Source of the DNA: Bombus terrestris
Taxonomy: Eukaryota; Arthropoda; Insecta; Hymenoptera; Apidae
DNA: 64,000 nucleotides
Direction of reading: 5' to 3'
NCBI RefSeq assembly: GCF_910591885.1
Contig: NW_025963549.1
Location: 2,108,001-2,172,000, forward strand
The notes below the pieces were generated by a model. It did no database searches, was not told the DNA's origin, and saw nothing but the letters and a program-made list of their open reading frames with translations. Below are positions 11,806 through 22,985 of this stretch, piece by piece; the first letter of the stretch is position 1, and the number at the start of each line of letters is the position of its first letter. The position numbers were made by a program, and so were the translations under genes.

Positions 11806-12050
11806 TGTAATGGTATAGAATGTATTCGGAAATACAAATAATTCCCTTTACTTAGCACACAACATTTATACATATATCTTATACTCTAAAGACCTCGAAA
11901 TGCTACTAGCACGCACGCTTGTTGTCAACCGGCTCCTCCAGATACTTCTAACGCCTGACTCTTGTCTTTTGTCCCAACTAAGGCCTGGACGTCCTCTGAC
12001 GCTTACACGCACATTTACATGTACAGTTTAAATGTATCATGTTCCTAACA
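11806..12050 (-). repeat. Copia-1 3' LTR, copy B
   Basis: 245 bp, TGTTAGGAAC...TTACA on the - strand, the same length as the 5' LTR. About 120 bp of non-coding sequence separates it from the end of pol. Confidence 0.9.
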
Positions 12051-12171
12051 CGCCTCCTTACATTTATACTGTACACTTAATCGTATTTACATGCCTTGAC
12101 GAATTACGTAACAGAAACTTTAACACTTATTACTTTATCTACATTTCTCTTAGTTTACATTCATCCATGAC

Positions 12172-15079
12172 CTAAACCTTTCGAATTTCTCTCTCTGTAC
12201 ACAGTGCCTTCGTAAAAATATCCGCAGTATTTTCGTCTGTACTTACCTTAAGTATGTTTATCTTGTTCTCCTTTAAGCACTCGTGAACATAGTGGTAATG
12301 AACTTCAATGTGTTTAGAATTTTTTGTAAAATTTCCGTGCTTTGCTATACTCATCACTCCAGAGTTATCCTCATCAATTTTTACAGGGTTATCGTCTAGA
12401 TTTACATTGAAGATTTTCATAATTTCCATAATGGACATTAATTCACTCACCGCTTCCGATAGAGCTACATACTCTGCATACGTCGAGGCTTTTGTCACAC
12501 ACCTTTGTTTTTTAGACTTCCAACCAATTACATTTCCACACAATCTAATTACATATTCAGAAGTCGATTTCTTTTCTAAATGATCTCCTGCCTAATCAGC
12601 GTCCACATAACAATCTATCGTTTCACATTTTTCATTCCTTTTATAATCTAATCTTAAGTCTCTAGTCCGGTACAAATATTTCAATATTCGCAAAGCAAAA
12701 TTAAAATGTGTCTCATTACAACAATCTTGAAATCTACTCAAATAATTCACACTATAACTTATATCGGGTCTGGTATTTTCACTAATATACAACAATGCGC
12801 CAATTAAATTTTTGTATCCAATATCCTCTCTATTTATCACAGCTTTTTCAATTTTTAAGTTGGTCTCCATAGGTGCACAGTACAATTTGCTATTTTGTAA
12901 CTTACATTTGTTTGCTAATGATTCAATGTATTTCTTTTGGCTTAATCTTATTTCATTTTTGAAATAATCATAGTCTATATTTATTCCAAGATATTCTTTG
13001 ACTTCACCTAAATCTTTCATTTCAAATCTATTAGTTAATAACTTCTTTACCCTTTGTATCTTCCTTTTATTTTTACTACAAATTAGCAAATCGTCTACAT
13101 ACATTAGCAAATAAACAACATTTTCTCCCTCTCCATGTATATATATGCACAACTCTATGTTATTCTTCTTAAAACCTAATCTCGTCACATACTTATCAAG
13201 ACACTCATACCACTCTCTTCGACTTTCTTTTAACCCATAAAACGCTTTCGATAGTTTACAAACTCTATTCGTTCCGTCCGCATATCCCTTTGGTTGATTT
13301 ACATATACCTCCGAGGTTACTTCACCATTTAAAAAAGAAGTTTCTACATTCATTTGCTCAATAATTAATCCATTTTGACAACAATATGATAGCAATATCT
13401 TAAAGGTCTCATTACTCGCTACTGGGGAGTATATGTCATCGGCTACGTTTCTTTGTTGGAATCCTCTTACCACTAATCTAGCCTTATACCTGTCATCTGA
13501 TTTTCTCGTGTAAACCCATTTTACATCTAATACGTCTTTGCCTTTTACCCTTTCTACCAATTTCCAAGTTTTATTCTTATAAAGACATTCTATTTCCTTA
13601 TTCATAGCTTGTTTCCAATCTTCACTATCTTCACAACAAATCGCCTCCTCAAATGTACAAGGGATATCTACACTACAATAATTTGCATGGATTTCACTAA
13701 TGTTTTCTTTTTCTGGACATCTTACTGGAGTTCTCTTATTACGTGTAGATCTTCTAGGGATGTTTAAGCTTTCAAAACTGTTATCGTTTTCATCTTCCCT
13801 ACTTTCTAACTCTTCCTTATTCATGTGTACCAATAAATCATTATCCTCAATGTCATCGTTATCTTTATCGAATGAATTTTCCGCAACGCCGATACATTTT
13901 GTGTGTGTTCCTATGACCTCTACATGTCTCGCTATTGTTATTTTTCTACCTAATAAGACTCTGTAACCTACTTCACTATATCCTAACAAAATTCCCATAT
14001 CTGCCTTCTTATCCCATTTAGAAACTCTCTTTTGTTCTTACAAAAACTTTACTTCCATATAGATGTAGATTTTCATCACTTGGTTTTCTCCCGAAGAATA
14101 CTTCAAAAGGTGTCTTTCTCTCTATAGTATTTGCCTGTATTCGATTCTTCAAGTATACCGCTGTCCAATCTATTTCCAGCCAGTACCTTTTATGTACTTT
14201 CGCTTCCGCTAACAAGCAACGTGCCAGGTCCATCACTGTTCTATTATACCTTTCCGTTGTCCCGTTTAATTCATGTACGTAGGTTGGGCAATTATTTATT
14301 CTGATACCTTTATCCCTAGCAAATTTATAAATTCGATTATTCAAATACTCTTTTCCATTATCACATCTCAATATTTTTAACTTTTTGCCCGTTAAATTCT
14401 CGGCTTCATTTACAAACTGTACGAAACAATCAAAGACATCGCCCTTTGATTTTATACAATAAATTCTAGCTATTTTGCTATAATCATCGATAAATGAGAT
14501 GAAATATTTCTCTTCATTGAATCCGGTAGTCTTAAAGGGACCGCACACGTCCGAATGAATAATTTCCATTATCTCCCTAGCCCTGGTTCGATTATTTTTG
14601 AATGGTAAATTGTGCATTTTCCTTTCCTGTACACCCTACATTTCAAAAATTCCTTTTCAAATTCATTCGGTATACCAGTAACTAGCTGCTCTTTACCCAA
14701 AATATTTAAATATTTAAAATTTACGTGTCCTAACATCCTATGCCATCTTTTCTTTTTACTCATATCACTACGTTCGGCGCTGTTTGCTAAGTGCTCCTTC
14801 CCATTCAATATACTTTTCATTCTATATGTTCCCTTTTCTTTAACCGCTACCGCTGTAAGCTTATTGTCCTCATCTATTACTTTTGCAATATTTCCTATTG
14901 AAATAACCGTGTTCCTATTATCTTTTAACTTGCCTAAACTAATCAAGTTTGCGGACATTTTTTTCGCGTAAAAAACATTATCCACATTTATTTCATTTTG
15001 CTTTCCAAATGCTTCAAAATAACTTATAACATTTGCTAATTTTGTTGCTTTTATCGATCTATTATCGCCTAAATATATA
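12172..15079 (-). pseudogene. Copia-1 integrase-RT-RNase H, copy B
   Basis: Three frame blocks carry the domains: 15079-14569 (end of protease and zinc region), 14617-14018 (integrase; CGPF, DDYSK, DNGKEY boxes and the ELNGTTER Glu region) and 13998-12172 (RT with YVDD, then RNase H). Breaks are a 1 nt deletion after FLKCRV (near 14630; also in A, not in C), an 8 nt net deletion near 14020 (also in C, not in A), and a TAG at 12592-12594 for the Trp of DADWAGD (in all copies). The last 140 codons after that stop remain in frame to 12172. Confidence 0.93.
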
Positions 15080-15880
15080 TGTCGGAGATGAAAGAACACC
15101 GGAACTCCTCCTTGGATTCGCGGGAATACCGCAACTCTGTAACTTAGATTAAACAAATGCCGCACCGATTATTCGAGATTTATGATCATGAGCTTGGGCT
15201 CGAGGCGACAATCAGTCGCCGAACGTAGCCGCGGTCAAAGGGATGAACGTTTTATCCGACAAAGGCACAGAGTAACTCTATACCTCTCCTTAAAAGAAAT
15301 AGTCGTAGCGATACGTGGCAGTAAATACTTCAATAGTTTCTATCCCGCGGCCCGCCACACGCAGATTTTGTCCTCCGGGTAAGATGATCGCCGGGTGTCG
15401 GCATGCCTTTGTGGTGTATGTTTAGCTAACGTGAGGACCCGCTATAGATCTTAAGATTTAGTCAAGCGAAGTCTATCAAGTAGTCTTTGTTGCAACTACG
15501 GGAAGATAGGAGAAACCTATCTTCCACGAACGTTGCCCCCCGTCAACAACCTCCCCTCAAGGGCGGCCAGCATCTCTTTCAAAACGCCGATATGGAGATC
15601 GACCAATTAGCAACAGCGCTAATTTCCCTCGCCTTTGGAACGAAAGCTTTCGTTGACGAATCCGAGGATCTCATGTCCTTAGACACACCCATTATAGTTC
15701 TCCTCGACGGCATCGTCGAGACGGAGATTCATTCTTTCGTACGATCTCATCGACGAATGACAGTGCCACCTTACAACCAGTGAATACCTCACATCTAGTT
15801 AACAAAGAGTTAGACTTGAACTGTGCGAGAACATACGTTTACCATCCCGTGACCGCGGATTCGTTTCGAACCTAAGGTCA
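15080..15880 (+). repeat. LTR-3, copy B (5' end deleted)
   Basis: Inverted counterpart of 3241-4040. The outer 140 bp are missing. At the junction aat occurs once, whereas in copy A aat occurs at both ends of the missing piece (3098-3100 and 3238-3240), so a 3-base microhomology deletion is the simplest explanation. Confidence 0.85.
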
Positions 15881-16060
15881 TTTACCGGTACTTTAAGGTC
15901 AATAGATTTATCGAAATAATTTACGTTGTTAATTTTGTGATCTGTGCAACCGCTATCTAATGGCCACATTACTTCATAATTACTAATCTCTTTCGCCTCG
16001 CCGCTGTGTGCTGCGTGCGCCATTGCTATCCATGTGCTTGATCTTGAGTTACCATGCTCG
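15881..16060 (-). pseudogene. Copia-1 protease fragment, copy B
   Basis: Same protease fragment as 2920-3103, with the WPLDSG box. It is bounded by the Gypsy-1 3' LTR and its ctcg target duplication (16057-16060) on one side and by truncated LTR-3 on the other. Confidence 0.85.
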
Positions 16061-16443
16061 TGTCACGTAAAATAAAAAGCAGGAGGCTCGAACGAAAAGA
16101 AAAAAATTAAGGTAACAAAAAAAACAAGAGAATTTATTTCTTGTATTCTGAATTTACACTGATTGCGATTTTGTTCTGAGCTCCAGCCGTGACTTTCCAA
16201 GACTGACGCTCTTACAATTTGACTTTCGGTAACATCTGTTTCTTCTTTGTTTGTCATCTCTCAATATCCCCACTACCCTGTAGGCGTACGTGACCGTTGT
16301 CACTCTTCTAGGACATTCGGTGGAAGGACCGTTAGGATGCAGATGACTCATTAGGCACTTCGGCGATATACATTGTCGCCAAGGCCGTCACATCTCTATC
16401 TCCATCATCGGTCCATCGGATTTGAAGTATGCCGGTCGTGACA
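16061..16443 (-). repeat. Gypsy-1 3' LTR, copy B
   Basis: 383 bp with TGTCACG...CGTGACA ends. The plus-strand primer purines lie at 16444-16455. 16456-16601 is the short non-coding gap after pol and includes the hydrophobic frame at 16521-16580. Confidence 0.93.
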
Positions 16444-16601
16444 TACCCACCAGTTTAGATTGATCTAGGTCCTCTAAGATCGTAGTAGAATTGGTTGGAT
16501 TTGTATATAAATCGTAATTCCTATTCTGTGAATTTAAGACAACTAACCAAGGGTATTGTTACTAGTGCTAGGGTCAGCATTATCGTGGAAAAAGTACGTT
16601 T

Positions 16602-19600
16602 TTAATCGGTACCATATATCTTTTTCTTAATATTGTCGATAGATATAATGTAGTAAGGAGTTTTCACATCATTGATTCTATAGGGTCCTAACCATTCAAT
16701 GTCCAACTTATCTCTTTTATGGTCATTGTGAATTAAAACAAAGTCTCCTTTCCTAAACACGGTCTGAGTTTTAACAATCTTCCTTTCTTGGTCTCGCTTG
16801 TAGCGTTGCTTATTTTGAATAAGTGTTTTGTGAGCCGTTTCCCAATATTTATTTAACTGTTTTTGCCAAAGTGAGTACATATCGTCATAGGTAAATGTGG
16901 GGAATTTGGACATTGCGGAAGGTAAGTTCGCCTTTCGCCCAAAAGTCAATTCGAAGGGGGAGAATCCAGTTCCTTCATGTTTTGCAGTGTTGTATCCTAA
17001 ACAAATGAAATTAAGTACTTCGTCCCATTCTTTGTCATTGTCGTGTAACGCAGTACGAATTAAATCTTTAACCGAGGCATGTGTTCTTTCGAGGGATCCG
17101 TTACTCTGTGGGTGAAATGAAGTTGTTTTGACGTTTTTGATTTTAAAGGCCTCTTCAAATTTCGTCATTAAATCGCTAACAAAATTTTGTCCTTGGTCTG
17201 TCAGAATCGTCTTTGGTGCCGAAAATATGTAAATATAGTGCTCAATGAGCGCGTTAATTATAGATTCAGTTCGTTGCGTTTTGAGGGGAACAAGGATCAG
17301 ATATTTCGTAAGTTCGTCGTGAATTGAAAGTATATATTGATTTCCGCGTTTGGTTTTCATCATCGGTCCTATGATGTCCATAGCGATTTTGTCTTTAGGG
17401 TGAAGTGGTGTGTCTGAGATCTGTGGGGACTCATTGGGTCTGATACGTGTTAGTTTCTCCTTTTGACATGTGTCGCATGTCTTCACGAAGTTTTCTACTC
17501 TTTCAAAAAGGCCGGGGATTTTGAACTTATCCTTAATCCGTTGATACGTTTTCGGTATCCCTAAATGTCCTACGGTGTCGTTATGGTTTTCCTTTATTGC
17601 TTGCAGTATTTCGCTTTCGTCTAGTTTTAAAATGGGATTGGGCGCATAAGTAATTTCCCTGTATGTGTCGTTAAAATATATTAGCATGAGTTTAATCTGT
17701 GTTTTCTCTAATTCAGTGAAATCGTTATTTCCTATGCCGATTTTTGTTGTATTTTTAAGGATTTTGTAAAGTTTTCTGATCCAAAGTGTCTCGTCGTATT
17801 CTCCTAAATCGTTTCGAGTTAATTGGTAAAATGTTTGATCATTCGGTTTAACTTCTAAGAGTTTCGGGTTTTCGTTGTTGTTTTTCCATTCGTTGAATGA
17901 ATTAGTGTGGTCAATTAATAGGTCGAGATTAACTATTTCGTTGCGAGTTACCGCGTGAACGCTAGATAAGGCGTCTGCAGCTGTATTATCTTTACCCTTT
18001 GTGTATTCGATTTCATAGCTGTATTCTTCGAGTCTAAGTCTCCAACGAATCAGTCGACTAGAGGGGTCTTTGCAATTGTGTAGCCTCTTAAGGGCTTGGT
18101 GGTCGGTTCGAATAATGAAGCGTCGTCCTAACAAGTATTACCTAAGTCTTTTCACGGCCCATACGATGGCCAAGAGTTCCTTTTCTGTCGTGGTATAGTT
18201 TCGTTCGGGTGGGTTTAGTGTCCTTGAAATGTAACAGCAAGGATGATCGTCTTGTGACAGTATTGCTCCTAGTCCTTCGTTACTTGCGTCGGTGGTTAGG
18301 GTAAAGGTTTTGTTAAAGTCCGGATAAGCTAGTATTGGGGAATTACAGAGTTTCTCCTTTAAAGTATCAAAGCTAGTCTGGTGTTTGTCAGTCCAATGGA
18401 ATGGTGTGTCCTTTTTTGTTAAGTCTGTAAGGCTTTTCGCGATTTTAGAAAAATTCCGAATAAATTTGCGGTAATAACCTGCTAAACCTAAGAATGATTT
18501 AACGTCCGTGGCATTGCGGGGTAATCGAAAGTTTTTTGCAGCGTCTAATTTCTTGGAGTTTGGTTTAACTTCTTCGGCTGAAACTACGTGGCCTAAGTAT
18601 TCTAGTTCAGGTTTTACGAATTCGCACTTATCCGGTTGCAATTTAAGTCCTAATTCTCTGAGTCTCTGAAATACTATCGCGAGGTCTTCATTATGTTCTT
18701 GAATCGTTTTTCCGAATATCAATATGTCGTCCAAATAAACAAGGCAATATTTACCTACAAGTCCAGTTAAGGCTCTGTCCATTAATCTTTGAAAAGTAAC
18801 GGGTGCGCTTTTAAGACCGAATGGCATTCGATTGAACTGAAAGTGGCCTTGCGGTGTCGAAAAAGCGGTATATTTTTTGGATTTCTCGTTCATTGGAATT
18901 TGATGAAATCCTGAGGATAAATCAAGCGCCGAAAAGAATTTCGCGTTTCCTAGTTGTGTCAAAATGTCGTCTATGTCAGGTAAAGGATAAGCGTCTTGTT
19001 CCGTGAGTTCATTTAGTTTCCTAAAATCAATGACTATCCTCCATTTCTGTTTTCCTGAGGCGTCTAATTTTTTCGGAACTACCCATACCGGAGAGTTATA
19101 AGGGGAATCGGATTCTTCTATGATATTTTTCTTTAACATGTCTCCTATTTGTCGCGAAATTTCGTCTCGATGACATTCCGGTGGTCTATACGATCGTGTG
19201 TTAATGATTTTATCTTTGGTTAAGGAAACTGTCTGCTGGGTTAAATTAGTACAGGGCAAAAGGTCGGTTTCTAAATTAAAGATGTCAACGTAGTGCAGAA
19301 TAATCTTTTCTATGGATGCGCGGGTTGGCTTTTCAATGTGATCTGTTCTCACTAGGCTTTTTAGTTTTGATACGTTGCAAACATCATGAGAATTTTGGAT
19401 ATTATTAGAAATTTCAATGTTTTGCTCACCGGTGTTGATAAAACATACTTTAGTTGGTTTGCCTACCAGATAGATTGTTTGAACTCTGTTTTCTCCAGGA
19501 GTTAAGTGTATTGGTTTCTGAAAGAAAATGGTTTTGTCATTTAGTCGGATTCTGTCATTGGATATCGAATAGTTATACTTCTCTAAACATGGTAGCCCAA

Positions 19601-21395
19601 TGATTCCGTCTTCGATGATTGGGAAGTTGTCCGGTACTATGTGAAAGATGTGGTCTTGTCCAAAAATTCGTTTTGTTACGTATTCGTTCGTTTCGTATTT
19701 GTCTCGTCCCATAGAAAATTTTTGTCTAGGCCCTATTTGTATCGCGTTGACAGTTTTGTTACGTTTCATTAGGTTTATCCCTGTTCTTGTGTCGACCAGA
19801 AATACTCGCTCTGTGGTTCGGGTTGACAAAGGTATTGTGAGTAATCTTCCTGTGGTGATGTTGACTCGCGTCGTTTCGCGCGGTTCGTCTATACTCTGGT
19901 TCGATGTTACTTCTCGTGTTTCGTCCCTTTCCTGGACTGCTTGAATTCTTGCGGGTGCTCGGTCGTACTGGCTCGGTTGTAGAAAATTTTGGCATTTGCT
20001 GGCCATGTGTCCCAGCTTTCCGCATTTGAAACACTTCATTTGCGCGCGTTTAGCGGGTGGCCCATTCTCTACTCGGTCGAATGTGGTAGGTTTCTGAGCT
20101 ACTGGTGCGTTAGGCGATCTAGATAGTGTATTAGATCGTCTTACCTGCATTGATTGATTGTTGAGGCGATTACTAGCGGAAGGCAAGCGACTACTTGACC
20201 AATTGGCTTGCCGTTCTTCTCGTGAGTAGCGTTCTAAGTCGGCTGCTTTCTTTTCAGCTTCTTCAAGATTCACGGGTTCAATGATTAATAATGTTCGGCA
20301 TATGTCGCGCCTGAGTCCCTTTAGGTACACACGGACAATCTTCTTTGTAGTTTCTTCGATCATTAGCTTGCGTAGAAGTGGTTGTGGTTACTCGTTGGTT
20401 ACTGCGTACAGTAAACGGTTGAGTATTCTTCTGAAGCGAATATTAAAACTCTGCACTGATTCTTCCCGTCCCTGTCTCAACACTTTTAATTGTTCCCGAT
20501 ATTCTTCCGAAGTCACTTGAGCTGCCACATTGTTCCTCAGTGCGTTGTACAGATTGCTGTAGCACTCATTGGGGATGTTGCGGATACTTTGAGCTGCTTT
20601 TCCTACGATTTTTTCTACCTTTATTGCTTTTAGCAATAAATCTTGCTCCATGCAACGGTCTTTCATACTGCTCACTTCTTTGATGAATTCCTCCACACCT
20701 ACGTCATCGTCTCCGTTGAGCATTGGAATACAACGTATTGCATCCTTAACTCGTAGAGTGGAAAGAGCGGGTGGAGAATAGCCTCTTTCTTCAACTTCGG
20801 GTTGTTCGGTGTCGATGTGTGCAGGTGGGATGCCTGGAATCGTTAACCCGGTCGGTTCGTGTGCCCTAACCGTACTCCCGGTGCGATTAATCGCCGTCGA
20901 TTCACTTTCGTTGCATTCAGTAATGATGGAACCAGAATCATCGGTCGCAAGGGATCCGAACCCAGTCCGTAGCTCTGCGACGGTTCTCCTAAGACTTCCG
21001 ATTTCTGCTACCCAGCATCTATTTGTTTCGTCACTTTGCATAGACAAACGTAACATATCCTCTTGTAAACGGGCAATACTCTCTTGCTGTTTTTGAATGC
21101 TATCCAATATTGTTCGCAACGTTGGATCCGTTGACGTAGAAGTTTGAGATTCGTTTGTCTTAGACATCTTCCTGCTTTCGGACGAAGATGAGTCTTCGCT
21201 ACTGAAGCTAGATTTTCTTTCACGGTAACGTACGAAGGAATCCAGTTTACCTTCCTTTGTCACTTCACTCGGTTCGTGATAGTTACTTCGTTGTTGCGGA
21301 TGACCGTAGTCCCAAATAATTCTATCTTCCGTAGATGATGAATGTCTTTTGGTTTCCGAACAAACACTTTTCACTATGCTGGGAGTAATCGCCAA
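16602..21395 (-). pseudogene. Gypsy-1 gag-pol, copy B
   Basis: One frame of 1598 codons from 21395 to 16602 with two internal TAA codons (20388-20390 and 18138-18140) and no frameshift. Domains: Gag with a coiled-coil-like Gln/Leu-rich part and a retrotransposon-gag region, a zinc knuckle CFKCGKLGHMASKC, a protease whose active site reads VDTRTG (the Gly of DTG replaced by Arg, GGA to AGA), RT with YLDD, RNase H split by the second TAA, an HHCC integrase and a GPY tail. The second TAA is also in copy A. The first stop falls inside Gag, before the knuckle. Confidence 0.94.
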
Positions 21396-21398
21396 AAA

Positions 21399-21781
21399 TG
21401 TCGCGTAAAATAAAAAGCAGGAGGCTCGAACGAAAAGAAAAAAATTAAGGTAACAAAAAAAACAAGAGAATTTATTCCTTGTATTCTGAATTTACACTGG
21501 TTGCGACTTTGTTCTGAGCTCCAGCCGTGACTTTCCAAGACTGAAGCTCTTACAATTTGACTTTCGGTAACATCTGTTTCTTCTTTGTTTGTCATCCCTC
21601 AATATCCCCACTACCCTGTAGGCGTACGTGACCGTTGTCACACTTCTAGGACATTCGGTGGAAGGACCGTTAGGATACAGATGACTCATTAGGCAGTTCG
21701 GCGATATACATTGTCGACAAGGCCGCCACATCTCTATCTCCATCATCGGTCCATCGGATTTGAAGTATGCCGGTCGTGACA
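21399..21781 (-). repeat. Gypsy-1 5' LTR, copy B
   Basis: 383 bp, ending CGCGACA at 21399. The internal sequence begins TTTTTGGCGATTACTCC, so a primer site starting TGGCG four bases in is possible. I cannot assign the tRNA. Confidence 0.92.
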
Positions 21782-22531
21782 CTCGCTCGTGCCGGTTGTT
21801 GACTGACGATGGAAATTTCCATGTCCCCTGCTCGTATTTCCTTTGTTTCCTCCTCCTCTGCTGCGACCACGTGTTGACCCAAGCCAAAAACTGATACTGT
21901 TTCCCGCTTCGACGCCATTTTGACACTCTCTCCCAAAATGTCCTACTCTTCCACGTGTGAAGCATCCTTCCTTTTTTGCAGAAAAGGCGTTGGTTTGCAT
22001 TTCTCCTCGATTGGACTTATTTTTCCTCTCCGCTATTTCAATTTTATTTTTTAAATACGCTACCGTTTGATTTTCGGCTTTCAGTGCACCTACTATATCC
22101 GCTGTGTAGCTGTATTCTTCGGGTAACGTATTCAGCATGTAAGTTAGTTTTTCCCTCTCACTCACTTGTGCACCCGCACATTTTAATTCGTTTATTAATT
22201 TTTCGAAATCGCTAAAGAACGATGCTGAATCACTGTAGTTCTCAAGTTTTATCTTTTCCAATCTCCTTCTGCATACGACCTGTAGTGCCGTCGACACTTT
22301 CAAGTACATTTCATCAAACTTTTTTACTATCTGATACGCCGTTTTTTCTTCTCTAATATATTCCAATGGTCTGTTTGTGATGGCACTATAAATTATATTT
22401 ATTGCCTTCGGATCCTTTTTATCTCAGTCTTCACTGTCTGTTTCTGTCTTTACCCTAGTTGTGACAACCTCGCATTCTCTATACTTGAGAAACATCGTTA
22501 TTCTTTGCTTCCACATACCGTAAATATCCAT
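21782..22531 (-). pseudogene. Copia-1 gag, copy B
   Basis: Copia-type Gag with a zinc knuckle and a basic, Gly/Arg-rich end, cut by Gypsy-1 at 21782. Copy B carries a TGA for Trp near 22428 (tgg in C), and the second Cys of the knuckle is Arg (CFTRGRVGHFGREC). The frame shifts by one base near the start: an upstream ATG reads IPIFDG in another frame, while the main frame starts at ATG 22531. The same shift is in copy C. Confidence 0.88.
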
Positions 22532-22724
22532 CGAAAATAGGTATCATGATTTCCAATCTCTCCATTTTAAATGATTCCTTATCTCTTACTCAAGCGTTCC
22601 TACGTGCTCGAAGTGTATTTTTCCTCTTTGTAACCTTTGAACGTTTCTTTCCTTACTGAAGAGTCACTCGACCTAACTCGCAATATTGAAAACCATGCAC
22701 TAAAATAACTGGCAAAACTATGAA

Positions 22725-22985
22725 CCACGCTCCGCTACCATGTAAAGATATAGAATGGATTCGGAAATACAAATAGTTCCCTTTATTTAGCACACAACAG
22801 TTATACATATATCTTACACTCTATAGACCTCTAAACCCTACTCGCACGCACGCTTGTTGTCAACAGACTCTTCCAGATACTTCTAACGACTGACTCTTGT
22901 CTTTTGTCCCAACTAAGGCCTGGACGTCCTCTGACGCTTATACACACATTCACATGTACAGTGTAAATGTATCATGTTCCTAGCA
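22725..22985 (-). repeat. Copia-1 5' LTR and primer-binding site, copy B
   Basis: LTR 22741-22985 (245 bp, TGCTAGG...TTTACA) is followed directly by TGGTAGCGGAGCGTGG (22740-22725), which resembles the complement of the initiator-Met tRNA 3' end. Copy C has TGGTAGCAGAGCGTGG, closer still. Confidence 0.85.

Larger units (their letters stand above)
16061..21781 (-). mobile_element. Gypsy-1, full-length, nested in Copia-1 copy B
   Basis: A 5721 bp Ty3/Gypsy element with two 383 bp LTRs and a 4-base target duplication, ctcg (16057-16060 and 21782-21785). It lies in the gag-protease part of Copia-1. Roughly 11 of 383 LTR positions differ. The internal frame is closed by only two stops, so it is nearly intact but dead. 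It carries no env apart from a short hydrophobic frame. Confidence 0.95.
11806..22985 (-). mobile_element. Copia-1 element, copy B, with nested Gypsy-1 and LTR-3
   Basis: LTRs of 245 bp at 22741-22985 (5') and 11806-12050 (3'). Flanks are gtatt (11801-11805) and gaatt (22986-22990), a target duplication with one mismatch. The order on the - strand is LTR, initiator-Met-like primer site, gag, [Gypsy-1], protease, [LTR-3], integrase, RT, RNase H, LTR. Without the nested insertions the element is about 4.7 kb, usual for Copia. About 21 of 245 LTR positions differ, making it the oldest datable layer. Confidence 0.92.

Noticed and set aside
1..18979. Inverted repeat A/B as an assembly artefact
   Set aside because: The arms differ by a 140 bp indel, an 8 nt indel and arm-specific stops, so they are distinct sequences; long reads would settle it.
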